Translations under genes and position numbers: made by a program
Part shown: piece after piece, positions 43,434-52,712 of the stretch
How the letters are laid out: each line of letters begins with the position of its first letter
How positions within the stretch are numbered: position 1 is the stretch's first letter
From: Rufibacter hautae
GTDB taxonomy: Bacteria > Bacteroidota > Bacteroidia > Cytophagales > Hymenobacteraceae
Assembly (NCBI RefSeq): GCF_008271695.1
Contig: NZ_VKKY01000001.1
Coordinates: 124,001-188,000 of the forward strand
Reading direction: 5' to 3'
Length of the DNA stretch: 64,000 nt
Notes under the pieces: model-generated
Told to the model about the DNA's origin: nothing
The model's input: the letters and a program-made list of their open reading frames with translations, nothing else
The model's database searches: none

Positions 43434-43875
43434 GGCAGGTGATTGAAAAAAGTAAACAAGTGAAACACCTCTTTGTTGTACAAGGCGATATGCGTTAACT
43501 CCTGTTTATCTTTTACCCTAAGGTATAGTTGTTTTCTGGTTATCTGCTTTTTACAGCCGTTTTCTTAAAAACCCTCATCAACTATAAACTCTCCATTACT
43601 TGTTTGAAAGCCGGATTAGGTAGAAATAGAAACACCAAGGATGCCTCCGTTTGCTCTCTTGAGAAGAGGTAAATTATCCTTGAAAGCACCCATTGCCTTA
43701 AGCAAAGCAGGTACTCCGTGAAAGCTTTTAGGTGCTATGACGGTCAAGGAGAAACGCGGCGAATACCGGGGCTTTTTAGAAATAGCAAGCGGAAGGAGTC
43801 GTAACTTAAGGTGAGCCGCAGACCACGCTTCGGTTTTAATCTAACTTAGTGGTTTCACTGCACGTAACCGTCCCA
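43434..43875. other. Gene-free intergenic region
   Basis: 442 bp between the divergent AmpG-like and CNNM/CBS genes. Only frames below 30 codons; no strong hairpin or consensus promoter seen. Confidence 0.4.
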
Positions 43876-45192
43876 ATGGAAATCCTTGTTATCCTGTTTC
43901 TGACTTTGCTCAACGGCTTCTTCGCCCTTTCTGAGCTGTCCATCATTTCTGCAAATAAATCCCGCATGGCTCAGAAGGCGAAAGAAGGGAGCAGCAGAGC
44001 CAAGACCGTCATGTCGCTGCTGGATGCCCCGGAGGATTTCCTTTCCGCCATCCAGGTGGGCATCACGTTGATTGGGATTATTTCCGGTGCCTACGGGGGC
44101 GCGACTTTGTCAGATGACATGCGGGCCTGGCTTTCGGGCATCAGCTTTTTGGCTCCCTACGCCCACACCCTGTCCGTGGTGCTCGTCATCGGGCTGATTA
44201 CCTACTTCTCTATCGTCATCGGGGAACTGATTCCCAAATCCATTGCACTAAGTAACGCTGACGGCATCGCTTTGGCAGTGGCACCCATCATCAAGGGATT
44301 CACAGCGCTGACCATGCCTTTGGTGAAACTACTCTCGGGCTCCACCAGCTTGGTGACCAAGGCCCTGGGGGTGAAAGAACAGACAGAGGAAAGGCTCTCG
44401 GGCGAGGAACTGCGCCAAATCATCAGGACGGCGGGCCGACAAGGGGTTTTGGCGAAGGAAGAGACGCGGTTACACCAGAACGTATTCTCCTTTACGGGAC
44501 AGAAGGCCAAGAATCTACGCACCCACCGCAGGGAGGTGGAGTACCTGGACATCACCCAACCCCCGGAGGTTATAAGGGAGGCCATCCAAGCCAGTGCCCA
44601 CTCCAAGTTCCCCGTTACAGAAGGCAGCCTGGACAAGGTGGTGGGCGTTCTCACAGCGAAAGACTTCTATGAGTTTCTGGCCAAGGGGAAAGGAGAGAAT
44701 CTGAGGGATGTGGTTCTGAAGCCTATTTTTATTCCCGAGTCTATGTCGGCGAGCACGGCCTTGAACTTGTTCAAGCGCAGTAAGCAGTACCTGGGCATCG
44801 TGATTGATGAGTACGGCACGGTAGAGGGAATCCTCACGCTCCACGATATTCTGGAGGCGATTGTAGGAGACATTCCAGATGCCCATGAGGTAAACGATCC
44901 GGACGTTGTGAAAAGGGAGGACGGCTCTATGCTGGTCAGCGGCTCCATAGAAGTGCAGGAGCTGAACAAGGTTCTGAAAAAGAAGGTGCTACCCCGAGAT
45001 GAGGAGAACTACTCCACGCTTGCCGGCTTCATCTCCTTCGTTTTAGGACGCTTTCCCGTCACGGGAGAGAGATTCACACATGCGGGCCACGAGTTTGAGG
45101 TAGTAGACATGGACGGGGTCAGGATTGACAAAGTTCTCATGTGGAGTAGCCCCGCCGCGGAAGGAGAAAATGAAGCTTTAAATCCGGGTTAG
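43876..45192 (+). CDS. CNNM/CBS-domain (hemolysin C/CorC-type) membrane protein
   Basis: 438 aa from the ATG at 43876; a GTG nine codons earlier is possible but gives a less natural N-terminus. DUF21/CNNM membrane domain (about 1-180; FFALSELSIISANKSRM and AIQVGITLIGIISGAYGG are the family motifs), two CBS domains (about 195-320; VEYLDITQPPEV and LGIVIDEYGTVEGILTLHDILEAIVG), and a C-terminal CorC/HlyC domain (about 340-425). Members transport or sense Mg2+/Co2+ or Na+. Hemolysin is a historical name. Confidence 0.88.
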   Translation: MEILVILFLTLLNGFFALSELSIISANKSRMAQKAKEGSSRAKTVMSLLDAPEDFLSAIQVGITLIGIISGAYGGATLSDDMRAWLSGISFLAPYAHTLSVVLVIGLITYFSIVIGELIPKSIALSNADGIALAVAPIIKGFTALTMPLVKLLSGSTSLVTKALGVKEQTEERLSGEELRQIIRTAGRQGVLAKEETRLHQNVFSFTGQKAKNLRTHRREVEYLDITQPPEVIREAIQASAHSKFPVTEGSLDKVVGVLTAKDFYEFLAKGKGENLRDVVLKPIFIPESMSASTALNLFKRSKQYLGIVIDEYGTVEGILTLHDILEAIVGDIPDAHEVNDPDVVKREDGSMLVSGSIEVQELNKVLKKKVLPRDEENYSTLAGFISFVLGRFPVTGERFTHAGHEFEVVDMDGVRIDKVLMWSSPAAEGENEALNPG

Positions 45193-45282
45193 TAGACCTG
45201 GCCCTATAAATCCGCTAAGGCCATTTCCATAGAAAACGCAGAAGCACCGACGTTTCACCTCAATTCTGGGTTAGGTGGTTTG

Positions 45283-45828
45283 CTACTTATCAGCTTTTAG
45301 CGTCTCCCACTTTTCTTTGGTGATTTCATACACAAAGTTCAACTGCGAGGCTTCTCCAAAATAGGCCACTTCCTCCTCAGCCACCTTCTCGGCACCCACC
45401 CGGCCAATGGCAATCTGCGACCGGGTGTTTTTAGCCCCGATATGGAAAAACACCTTTGAAACGAACTGGAAAATATAGTCCAGCATCATTGCCTTTACCG
45501 CTTGGTTAATTCCCTTGCCCCAGCAGGAGGTAGCATAAAAAGTATAACCAATCAGGATGCTGTTATCCTGCTGGTTGAAGCCGTAAAACCGGGTACTGCC
45601 AATGGTGTCCCCAGTGGATTTGTCCACGATTCTGAAGGCCCCTCTGCTTTGCATGGCCCCTTCAAAAAACGTGCGGAAAACGTCTTTCCGCCAGCGGTCT
45701 TTGTTGGGGTGCTGTTCCCAGATTTTTGGGTCTGAGGCGGTGGTATACAAAGCCTCAAAATCCTCTTCCCGCAGAGGATAAAGGGCTACCTTTTCATTCT
45801 CCAGGACAGGCTGTATTTCAAAGCTCAT
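45283..45828 (-). CDS. GNAT acetyltransferase, RimJ/RimL type
   Basis: 181 aa. Starts with LYPLREEDFEALYTTASDPKIWEQHP, typical of the Acetyltransf_3 group that modifies protein N-termini or small molecules, with SCWGKGINQAVKAMMLDYIF providing the acetyl-CoA pyrophosphate loop (variant of Q/RxxGxG/A). The next upstream gene ends 4 bp inside its start, so the pair is coupled. Substrate unknown. First gene, from the left, of the accessory region. Confidence 0.82.
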   Translation of the reverse strand: MSFEIQPVLENEKVALYPLREEDFEALYTTASDPKIWEQHPNKDRWRKDVFRTFFEGAMQSRGAFRIVDKSTGDTIGSTRFYGFNQQDNSILIGYTFYATSCWGKGINQAVKAMMLDYIFQFVSKVFFHIGAKNTRSQIAIGRVGAEKVAEEEVAYFGEASQLNFVYEITKEKWETLKADK

Positions 45829-46352
45829 TTGCGTGGCAATTGCAGTTTCATCATGATGTCGGTCTGCTCCTCATCCCCTAATTTAAAGATGTGTTTGTCA
45901 AACTCAACGAAGCCGTTCTTCTTGTAAAAGCTGATTGCCCGGGGATTTTCCTCCCAAACGCCTAGCCAGACATAACTGGCTTTTGTCTGCTCGGCAACCT
46001 GGATGGCCTTATCGTAGAGTGCTTGCCCTACCTTTTTCCCGTGGAATTCTTTTGACACATAAATCCGCTCTATCTCAAGGGCCTGGTCGTCTTTCAACTC
46101 GGTTTGGGACTGCCCGGAGTTCAGTTTCAGATATCCGATTACCTTCCCTTCAAGCTCGGCAAAGTAGAAGGCTGCGTTTTGGTCGGTCAGTTCAGCGGTC
46201 AACCTTTCTATGGAAAAGCCTTCCTCTAGATACTTTTTCATGTTCTCTTGGGAGTTACTTTCTGAGAAAGTCTCAAAGAAAGTTTGTCTGCCAATTTCCT
46301 GTAGTTGGACTACATCGTTGAGGGATGCTTCTCTTATGCTAATTTCTTCCAT
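45825..46352 (-). CDS. GNAT N-acetyltransferase
   Basis: 175 aa. Classical GNAT fold: ISIREASLNDVVQLQEI at the start, LEIERIYVSKEFHGKKVGQALYDKAIQVAEQ with the CoA-binding loop, and VWLGVWEENPRAISFYKKNGF at the end. Resembles spermidine/diamine or ribosomal acetyltransferases (TTHA/PaiA-like). Overlaps the downstream GNAT gene by 4 bp. Substrate unknown. Confidence 0.86.
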   Translation of the reverse strand: MEEISIREASLNDVVQLQEIGRQTFFETFSESNSQENMKKYLEEGFSIERLTAELTDQNAAFYFAELEGKVIGYLKLNSGQSQTELKDDQALEIERIYVSKEFHGKKVGQALYDKAIQVAEQTKASYVWLGVWEENPRAISFYKKNGFVEFDKHIFKLGDEEQTDIMMKLQLPRK

Positions 46353-46425
46353 TTTATGATTGGTGCTATAAATACTTTGATTACCGGCGCAAAGGTAGTG
46401 GCCCTTGGCTGGCGCCTACCATAGG

Positions 46426-47505
46426 TTAGCGATGACTCTCTTTCTCTGTTGCTGCTATCAAGTTCTCTAGTATCTCTGAGGTTGACAAACTGCTGTAGTC
46501 CGTGATAGACTGGCCTACCCAGATGCTTACAAAGTCAAGGTTCTCATGGGCTTTGGAGGCTTTCCGCAAGGCAGTGGTCAGTTTATTTTGATAAGGATAA
46601 GGCAGAATATACTCCGTGTTTTCTACTGCCTCTATGAAAGCATTTCTGATTCCTCTGGCGTAGCGCCCCGAGAAACTCCTGGTTAGAACAATTTCACTTT
46701 CCGTTACCTTCCGCAGTTTCTCCTTTTCAAATGCTCGCAGCGCGCTCTCGGCAGAACCCAACAGCAAACTTCCTATCTGGAACCCTTGTGCACCCAGGGT
46801 TCTGGCGGCCAATAAGGTCTTGGCATTACTGATTCCCCCGGCATAGATCAACGGAACATTTACGGCCTCATATACCTGCGAAAACAAAGAAATCCCTCCT
46901 ATCTCAGGAAGGTAGTTTTTTGCGAAACTTCCCCTGTGCCCTCCGGCCTCAATCCCCTGTACACAGATGATGTCAATGCCTGCATTCTCTAAAATCTGAG
47001 CCTCCTGCAACGAGGTACAGGTCCCGATCGTGGTGATGTCATTGTCCTTGAATTTTTGGATCACCTGATTATCCAGATTCCCGAAGGTAAAACTTACTAC
47101 TTTGCAGTTTTCAGCCAAAATGGCGTCTACCTGCTCATGGTAACTCTTTACCGATAGTTCGGCAAAATCAGGCAGGACCACCTCAATCCCGTGCTGTTGG
47201 GCCAGACTTTGGATAAACTGTTTCGTTGCCTCGTACCTGGCTTGAAGAGCATAGGTGACCTCGGGTATTTCGTTGGCGAAAAGATTGACCGTGAATGGCC
47301 GACGGGACAATTGTTTCGTGGCCCGGATGAGTTCTGCGCATTTGTCGGGCGGTAAGTCTCCCAGCGGCAAGGACCCCAGGCACCCAGTCTTGGCAGCCGA
47401 TGCAACCATCTCCGGCGTAGTCACCCCAAACATGGGAGCCTGGATGATAGGGAAATCGGTCTTCAGTTTTCGGGTTAGTTCATTTGTCCAGTTCATCATC
47501 AACAT
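46426..47505 (-). CDS. Nitronate monooxygenase family protein
   Basis: 359 aa FMN-dependent TIM barrel. FPIIQAPMFGVTTPEMVAS at 18-36, CVQGIEAGGHRGSF near 180 with the catalytic His, and LIYAGGISNAKTLLAARTLGAQGFQIGSLLLG near 220-250 for phosphate binding are diagnostic. It oxidises propionate-3-nitronate and alkyl nitronates to detoxify them. The start codon is uncertain by 1-3 residues (ATG TTG ATG ATG). It follows the SMR gene by 73 bp in the same direction. Confidence 0.88.
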   Translation of the reverse strand: MLMMNWTNELTRKLKTDFPIIQAPMFGVTTPEMVASAAKTGCLGSLPLGDLPPDKCAELIRATKQLSRRPFTVNLFANEIPEVTYALQARYEATKQFIQSLAQQHGIEVVLPDFAELSVKSYHEQVDAILAENCKVVSFTFGNLDNQVIQKFKDNDITTIGTCTSLQEAQILENAGIDIICVQGIEAGGHRGSFAKNYLPEIGGISLFSQVYEAVNVPLIYAGGISNAKTLLAARTLGAQGFQIGSLLLGSAESALRAFEKEKLRKVTESEIVLTRSFSGRYARGIRNAFIEAVENTEYILPYPYQNKLTTALRKASKAHENLDFVSIWVGQSITDYSSLSTSEILENLIAATEKESHR

Positions 47506-47578
47506 TGTAGCTAAAGCCCTAATAAGCGGCGGAAGACTTTCACCCTAGCCTCACCTTTGTACCAGAAGTTTACCAGAT

Positions 47579-47905
47579 TTAGTGGGACACTGCTTTCAAG
47601 CCAATGATGGATCCTATGAGGGTAAAGAGGAAGAAGACTCTCCAAAAGGTAAATGGGTCTTTGAAGACCAGGATTCCTATCACCGCGGTGCCTACCGCGC
47701 CTATCCCCGTCCACACGGCATAAGCGGTGCCAATGGGTAAAGATTGGGTGGCTTTCATCAATAGTAACATACTTATGGTCAAGGAAACCAGGAAACCGCC
47801 ATACCACATGTACATGGTGGTGCCGGTGGTTTCTTTGGCTTTTCCCAAACACGAGGCGAAAGCTACTTCAAACAGTCCACCAATAATCAAAATAATCCAG
47901 TTCAT
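47579..47905 (-). CDS. SMR-family small multidrug or guanidinium efflux protein
   Basis: 108 aa, four membrane helices. WIILIIGGLFEVAFASCLGKAKE carries the essential Glu of TM1 (Glu13 in the mature numbering). SLPIGTAYAVWTGIGAVGTAVIG in TM3 is the SMR signature. The sequence is closest in pattern to the SugE/Gdx branch that exports guanidinium, but a drug-exporting role is also possible. It lies 59 bp after the Crp/Fnr regulator gene, probably under its control. Confidence 0.88.
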   Translation of the reverse strand: MNWIILIIGGLFEVAFASCLGKAKETTGTTMYMWYGGFLVSLTISMLLLMKATQSLPIGTAYAVWTGIGAVGTAVIGILVFKDPFTFWRVFFLFTLIGSIIGLKAVSH

Positions 47906-47964
47906 ATTTTTTTCAGCAAAGGTCTGGATTTAGGCGGACGATACATTTACCAAATGGTAAAAAA

Positions 47965-48528
47965 CTACATGATCTCTGCCCGTATTCTACTTAAGCTGTT
48001 TCTGGTTATGCCTAGATAAGACGCAATATGTACCAGCGGAACCCTCTGGATTAAGTCTGGATGATCTTTGATCAACTGCTTGTACCTTTCTGAGGCGGTT
48101 CTCACCTGCCTTGAGAGAAGGCGTTCCTCTGTTTTGATGAGTTCCTGTTCCGCGAACCTCCGCCCCCAGTTGGCTATATGCAGATCTTCAAGAAAGAGCT
48201 TATTCAGGTTGGCGGTTTTCAATTCATACAGTGCACACTCTTCTAAAAGCTCTATGTTGTCATATCCTTCTTTATTCTCCACATAGCTTCTCATGGAAAG
48301 AATGGCATCTCCTTCCCTGCCAAACCAGAAGGTAATCTCGGTGTCTTCCACATCTGCATAGGCACGGGCAATTCCTTTCTGGATAAAGTAAATGTTCTTC
48401 TCAATTCTGTCGGCCCTTAACAGAATATGGCCTTTGGGGTACCGTACTTCTACAAAATTTTCTTTGAGCAACGCTTTTGATTCATTGGGAATCAAGAAGA
48501 TACTATCAATAATCTGGTCTACACTCAT
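47965..48528 (-). CDS. Crp/Fnr-family transcriptional regulator
   Basis: 187 aa. Cyclic-nucleotide-binding-like beta-roll (about 20-115; YPKGHILLRADRIEKNIYFIQKGIARAY), dimer helix, and a C-terminal winged helix (PLVHIASYLGITRNSLSRIRAEI). The phosphate-binding residues for cAMP are not obvious, as in most Bacteroidota paralogues of this type. It is upstream of the SMR efflux gene, which suggests local control of efflux and perhaps of the nitronate monooxygenase. Confidence 0.85.
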   Translation of the reverse strand: MSVDQIIDSIFLIPNESKALLKENFVEVRYPKGHILLRADRIEKNIYFIQKGIARAYADVEDTEITFWFGREGDAILSMRSYVENKEGYDNIELLEECALYELKTANLNKLFLEDLHIANWGRRFAEQELIKTEERLLSRQVRTASERYKQLIKDHPDLIQRVPLVHIASYLGITRNSLSRIRAEIM

Positions 48529-48942
48529 TCATTTATTTTTGATTACACATTAGCCTTAAAGGCGAAGTATAAAGCTATCTAAATCAAGAGAACACCTTGG
48601 CCTCAGAGAAGATATGTGCCGGGCCAGTGGTATCGACCAAATAGACTTGAGGAGGTACTAGGAATTTAATTCTCATAAGTTCCATAGGGACGAATCCTTG
48701 CGGGGAGCGTCGTACCCCAACAGCGGCAGCCGGGGCTTGGTCCTTTTGCCCTAAGCACGAAGGGAGGATGGCTCATACATGGCTTCTTGTTTTGGTATGG
48801 GTTCACGGGACAATAAAGCGGGAAGGATACGTCTGGATTGTCACCTTTGAGTACAGTGCTAGCAGCAGCTTTTACTGTATTATAGGATCTATTTCAATAA
48901 GGTGATTTCAATTAATTGTTTTGGTCAGGCTATACTCCTTTA
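48529..48942. other. Gene-free stretch, possibly decayed DNA
   Basis: 414 bp with a shift from AT-rich to GC-rich sequence near 48700 and no open frame of coding character. It may be a remnant of a lost gene. No repeat or hairpin recognised. Confidence 0.35.
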
Positions 48943-49449
48943 TCAATCAAAAATGGACGCACCAAATTCTTTTGACAGCACCCAGTCTAGTTCGTCAAGG
49001 TCCGACATTAAATCCAGGTGATTTGGCACCAATAATGATTCAGCCTGGTCACTCTGCAGCAGCTTCTTCAATTCAGTCATCTTAAAGTAAAATGACTGGG
49101 ATCGGAGTTCAAACGGCAGTAACGGCAGCCTACTCTCTATGGCCATCTTCTTCTGCCTGACCACCTCTACTATCTTAATGGCCGAATCGAAATCTATTTG
49201 CTTTTGTTCGACGGCTTCTAACAGCGCGCACGCATAACTGGCGCAGTGTCTTGGCCTTTTAGAATAGATACTGCACCCATTGCAATAGTTGCTACAGGGT
49301 TGAAGGAAAAAACCCTCCCCGTTGGTATTCTCTACATCACTTGATTCGCTCAACAAGGGCAACTCTTCACGGCTGAGCTGCACGAAACCAACCACGGTAC
49401 CGTCACAGCAGAACCCGCATGACAAACAAATATTCGTTGGATCATTCAT
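48943..49449 (-). CDS. YkgJ-type cysteine-cluster protein
   Basis: 168 aa. CLSCGFCCDG at 8-17, then CSNYCNGCSIYSKRPRHCASYAC: the Cx2Cx2CC plus C-x-Y spacing of the YkgJ/UPF0153 metal-binding family, thought to bind zinc or iron. The C-terminal half has helices and no further cysteines. Function unknown. Single gene on the minus strand. Confidence 0.82.
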   Translation of the reverse strand: MNDPTNICLSCGFCCDGTVVGFVQLSREELPLLSESSDVENTNGEGFFLQPCSNYCNGCSIYSKRPRHCASYACALLEAVEQKQIDFDSAIKIVEVVRQKKMAIESRLPLLPFELRSQSFYFKMTELKKLLQSDQAESLLVPNHLDLMSDLDELDWVLSKEFGASIFD

Positions 49450-49573
49450 GGTTTTTGGCTTTAAACACTTCTGTAAGGTACTCTTTCAAAGAACAGTTTC
49501 AATTTGAGCTAAAGGTGGGGTTAAAAAGTGTTTTAATGCGTTTCGGCCAATGTTTAGCTGGCCTTTTGCCTTT

Positions 49574-50617
49574 CTAACGGAGGTTAAGTAACTTCTTTAC
49601 AGCCTTCAACTGCGCATCAATCACTGCCTGGTTGTGCCCGTGTGCAGCACCCGGCACCAACACGTACTCCTTTTTAGGTGCTTTTACTTTATCAAAATAT
49701 GCTTTGGTAAGCTCTTTAGGAGTTAGAATATCTTCCTCGCCCTGAATAAAGAACACCGGTATTTTATAGTGCAAGCCATCCTTCATGAAGTTCGCTCCGG
49801 CCATCATGGACTTTATTCCCATCTTTTTGTGGCCGGCAGAATAAAGGAAAGAATAATCATCACCGTTGTACCTGTCCTTGGCGTCCTTTTCATTGTCATA
49901 GGCGCTTGCCAATTTCCACCAAGAGGCCGGGGCTGGTATGGAGTTCTGCCTTTCGTACTTTTTGATGACGCGCATCAGTTGGCCTTCTTTTCTGGCATCT
50001 TCATAAGGGGGTGGACCCAATGTCTTCAACTTGTCCAATGATTCTTGGTCTTTGGCGTTCTGGGCCATTGCAGATACGCTATTGTAAGCGTGGGTTAACC
50101 CTTCGTAGAAGTTCACTACTTGGGAGTGGCCTATATAGGCAGAGAAAAGATCTGGGCGGGCGAGTGCCATCTTTGCGCCTAGCACGGAGCCCCAGGAGGT
50201 TCCTACGAGGGCTATTTTCCGTTTGACCAGGTGTCTGGTCAGGTATTCAGCGAGCTCCACCCCATCGGCGGTCATCTGCTCCAAGGTCAGGGGGGTCTCC
50301 ATCCAGTAATCCTCGGTTACTATTTCGGGGGCATTACGGCCGAAGGTTCTTCCTGCCCCCCGCTGGTCCCAGTACACCAGAACAAAGTCTTTTTTCCAGG
50401 AGCCGTAGATGGCGTCATCGTACTGGCTCATAGTACTGCCCGGCCCCCCGTGCAGAAACAAAATAACGGGTTTGGACTGGTCTTCCCCGCTGATGGTCAC
50501 CCACTGCTCTATTCCGCCAATTTTGATAAACTTTTCCTCTTGGATTGGCTTAGCTTGCGCAGTTAACATTCTTGGGATGAAAGAAAGAAGTAGGATTAGT
50601 AAAAAGGTTTGCTTCAT
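49574..50617 (-). CDS. Exported alpha/beta hydrolase, proline iminopeptidase-like
   Basis: 347 aa. Signal peptide 1-22 (LLILLLSFIPRMLTAQA). Oxyanion loop HGGPGSTMSQYD near 57, DQRGAGRTFG near 100, nucleophile Ser in GTSWGS near 146, and His in GAAHGHNQ near 330, so the triad is complete. The S33 peptidase/proline iminopeptidase group is nearest, but it could equally be an esterase or a lactonase. Single gene. Confidence 0.85.
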   Translation of the reverse strand: MKQTFLLILLLSFIPRMLTAQAKPIQEEKFIKIGGIEQWVTISGEDQSKPVILFLHGGPGSTMSQYDDAIYGSWKKDFVLVYWDQRGAGRTFGRNAPEIVTEDYWMETPLTLEQMTADGVELAEYLTRHLVKRKIALVGTSWGSVLGAKMALARPDLFSAYIGHSQVVNFYEGLTHAYNSVSAMAQNAKDQESLDKLKTLGPPPYEDARKEGQLMRVIKKYERQNSIPAPASWWKLASAYDNEKDAKDRYNGDDYSFLYSAGHKKMGIKSMMAGANFMKDGLHYKIPVFFIQGEEDILTPKELTKAYFDKVKAPKKEYVLVPGAAHGHNQAVIDAQLKAVKKLLNLR

Positions 50618-50669
50618 GAATTGCTAAAATGAGAATAGGTAGATTTAGATTATGGGAAATGTATTTTAC

Positions 50670-50755
50670 AAATGTGCTACAACGACTAGGATAAACCATG
50701 GACTAGCCTGTCGGTTTAGGCTCACTTATGCCCATCATTACCCCACGTTGTTCTT
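50670..50755. repeat. attC-like recombination site F (degenerate)
   Basis: Imperfect hairpin with left AACGACTAGGATAAACC, centre GCCTGTCGGTTTAGGCT, right CACTTATGCCC and CCACGTT. It overlaps the last codons of the 198-aa membrane gene, as attC sites often do. ATTACCCCAC at 50737-50746 complements GTGAGGTAAC (51345-51354) at 8 of 10 positions. Confidence 0.45.
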
Positions 50756-51334
50756 TATTATTTCACCGCACCCTATTCTAACCACCAAAAACTGTTCAAT
50801 TGCCGTTGCTGTCTTTGGGTCAAGCCTCAACATCTCCTGACTTACTACCTCCCCTCTTGTGTGGGTTAAGGTTATTCTATCTTCTTCTATCACAATCCCT
50901 GTAAGAGCGTCCTTTCCAATTTCGTCGGGAACTCCTGAGAGTATTAAACTATCGGTCCTCAGCTTCATTTCTCCTCTCGGAAGTTCTAAAAGACCAGCCA
51001 CAATCAATAGCAATCCTATTACAACCCCAATGGGTGCAAAATCTTTTCTTGTAGTAATCCAAAGCCAAGTACAGATTGATAGTACTGTCAAAGCAATTCC
51101 AATCCCTATTTGGAAGTATTTATGGTAATTGTCGTTGATTGTATGGTACCGGATTTCATTTTCCTTCACACCTACTCTATAAAGTAAATTATTTAGTGTT
51201 GTATATAAGAACCAGGCCGCCCAAAGACATATAAGCGCCTTGAACACAAATGGGTACTTATCACTCGCTGTAGATACAGCTATTACCGCTACCATTGGAA
51301 TAACATCCAAAACAATTTTTTTAAACTTCTTCAT
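50738..51334 (-). CDS. Membrane protein of unknown function (putative cassette gene)
   Basis: 198 aa from the ATG at 51334 (a TTG three codons earlier is unlikely). About four hydrophobic segments in the first 115 residues (FKALICLWAAWFLYTTL, IGIGIALTVLSICTWLWI, IGVVIGLLLIVAGLLEL), then a soluble C-terminal domain of strands that may be PH-like (LTGIVIEEDRITLTHTRGEVV). AT-rich. It lies between attC-like sites F and A. I do not recognise a function. Confidence 0.65.
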   Translation of the reverse strand: MKKFKKIVLDVIPMVAVIAVSTASDKYPFVFKALICLWAAWFLYTTLNNLLYRVGVKENEIRYHTINDNYHKYFQIGIGIALTVLSICTWLWITTRKDFAPIGVVIGLLLIVAGLLELPRGEMKLRTDSLILSGVPDEIGKDALTGIVIEEDRITLTHTRGEVVSQEMLRLDPKTATAIEQFLVVRIGCGEIIKNNVG

Positions 51335-51344
51335 TTCTATCAAT

Positions 51345-51418
51345 GTGAGGTAACGTCCTCGTAAAACCGGCGGGTGAGGCCGTCAGTCGAAGCCTAACAC
51401 ACACACTTAGTTAAGCGG
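51345..51418. repeat. attC-like recombination site A
   Basis: Left box GTGAGGTAAC (51345-51354), right box GTTAAGC (51410-51416, fits GTTRRRY). Central GCCGTCAGTCGAAGCC closely matches the central segments of sites D and E. GCCTAAC is also present. Arm pairing is weaker than in B, C and E. Confidence 0.5.
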
Positions 51419-51435
51419 TGTTATTCTATGCAAGG

Positions 51436-51978
51436 TCAATACTGTTCAATATCATACTTCAAGGTTTCATTTCCTTTTTGAACTTCTAATAAGACAGGCT
51501 TCCCGTTTGTAAAACGGAGTTGCACGTCGCGGGCCTCCTCCAGGTGAACGCCTTCGTTTACCATATGCCATCCGTTTACAGTTCCAATCAATTTTTCAAA
51601 CCCTTCCACTTGCTCTATTACTTCCACAGTAGGGCCACTAAAGAAAGATTTTGTACTGACTTGTAAGCTTATTCTATCATCAAGGGTTTTGCTATAGCTT
51701 CTATCTAAGCAAAATCCGGTGAATAGTATAACCGTGAATGGGATCATGAAAGGGAGCAAACTTAAGATGACCAACACACCTAAGCTTGATGCATAGATTT
51801 TTATTCCTTTTTTAGCCCAGAATCTGTAAATCAGAACAAAAGTACTAAGTAACCAAATCCAGTAAACAACCCGATCACTCCAATAGCCGCTTATACTTAT
51901 ACCAAGGGATAGATAGAAAACCAGATTAAGCAGCAAAATGGAAGACAGAGAAGAATAAATAAGAAGATGCTTTTTCAT
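51436..51978 (-). CDS. Membrane protein of unknown function (putative cassette gene)
   Basis: 180 aa from the ATG at 51978 (MKKHLLIYSS); an upstream in-frame ATG at 52014 is less likely. Three hydrophobic segments in residues 5-100 followed by a soluble domain of about 80 residues ending YDIEQY. AT-rich. No family recognised. Immediately downstream, 18-91 bp after its stop, lies attC-like site A. Confidence 0.62.
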   Translation of the reverse strand: MKKHLLIYSSLSSILLLNLVFYLSLGISISGYWSDRVVYWIWLLSTFVLIYRFWAKKGIKIYASSLGVLVILSLLPFMIPFTVILFTGFCLDRSYSKTLDDRISLQVSTKSFFSGPTVEVIEQVEGFEKLIGTVNGWHMVNEGVHLEEARDVQLRFTNGKPVLLEVQKGNETLKYDIEQY

Positions 51979-51984
51979 CAATCT

Positions 51985-52050
51985 TTGATATAGGCTGGTG
52001 CAAATGATGAGCAAGGCACCCCCGAAACTTAGTTTATGTGCTGTATTGGC
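51985..52050. repeat. attC-like recombination site H (weak)
   Basis: GTTTATGTGCTGTATTGGC on the right resembles the right arm of site D, pairing partly with GCTGGTGCAAATGATGAGC on the left. Follows the Vat gene. Listed because of its position; similarity alone is weak. Confidence 0.3.
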
Positions 52051-52063
52051 AGGAGTACTACTT

Positions 52064-52687
52064 TCAATATGTTAGTAAATCTAAGTTGTTACTTGTGAGG
52101 TGATGCACATTTGCTGTTATTTTATCAATATCCCAATTCCACCATTGTAGGTCCAGAAGCTTCTGAATCTGCTCTTGGGGAAAGCGTTTTCTGATTTCTT
52201 TTGCAGGATTTCCACCTACCACCGTGTAAGGCTCCACATCTTTTGTGACAACTGAATGGGCCGCGATGATTGCCCCATCACCTATTTTCACTCCTGCCAT
52301 GATCGTTGCCTTATGCCCGATCCAGACATCGTTCCCAACTTCCGTGTCTCCCTTGCTTGGGTAGGACTTCCCTTGCATTGCGCCTTCCCAGCCATTGCCG
52401 AAAATGGCAAAAGGGTAAGAGGAAATAGCCTCCGTTAGATGGTTTGCCCCGTTCATGATGAATGAAACACCTGAGGCAATCATGCAAAACTTCCCGATTA
52501 CGAGCTTATCGCCTATGAAGTCAAAATGATACTTGACGTTTTTTTCAAAGTTGTAGACATCTTCAAAATCATCGTAATAGGTATAGTCGCCAACAACAAT
52601 GTTTGGCCTAGTTATGATGTTTTTCAAAAAACAGAGCCTGTGGTAATGCTCCAATGGAAAACGAGTATCCTTGTCTGGACCTATCAT
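52064..52687 (-). CDS. Vat-family xenobiotic (streptogramin A-type) O-acetyltransferase
   Basis: 207 aa. The sequence follows the Vat family closely: [20 protein letters not shown] near 19-38, [25 protein letters not shown] with catalytic His83, [42 protein letters not shown] hexapeptide repeats, [12 protein letters not shown] and WWNWDIDKI at the C-terminus. Vat enzymes acetylate virginiamycin M-type antibiotics; more distant members act on chloramphenicol or unknown compounds, so resistance is possible but not proven. It follows attC-like site B in the putative cassette array. Confidence 0.88.
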   Translation of the reverse strand: MIGPDKDTRFPLEHYHRLCFLKNIITRPNIVVGDYTYYDDFEDVYNFEKNVKYHFDFIGDKLVIGKFCMIASGVSFIMNGANHLTEAISSYPFAIFGNGWEGAMQGKSYPSKGDTEVGNDVWIGHKATIMAGVKIGDGAIIAAHSVVTKDVEPYTVVGGNPAKEIRKRFPQEQIQKLLDLQWWNWDIDKITANVHHLTSNNLDLLTY

Positions 52688-52712
52688 TACTTCTTTCTAA
52701 TTTTATTCTCTC

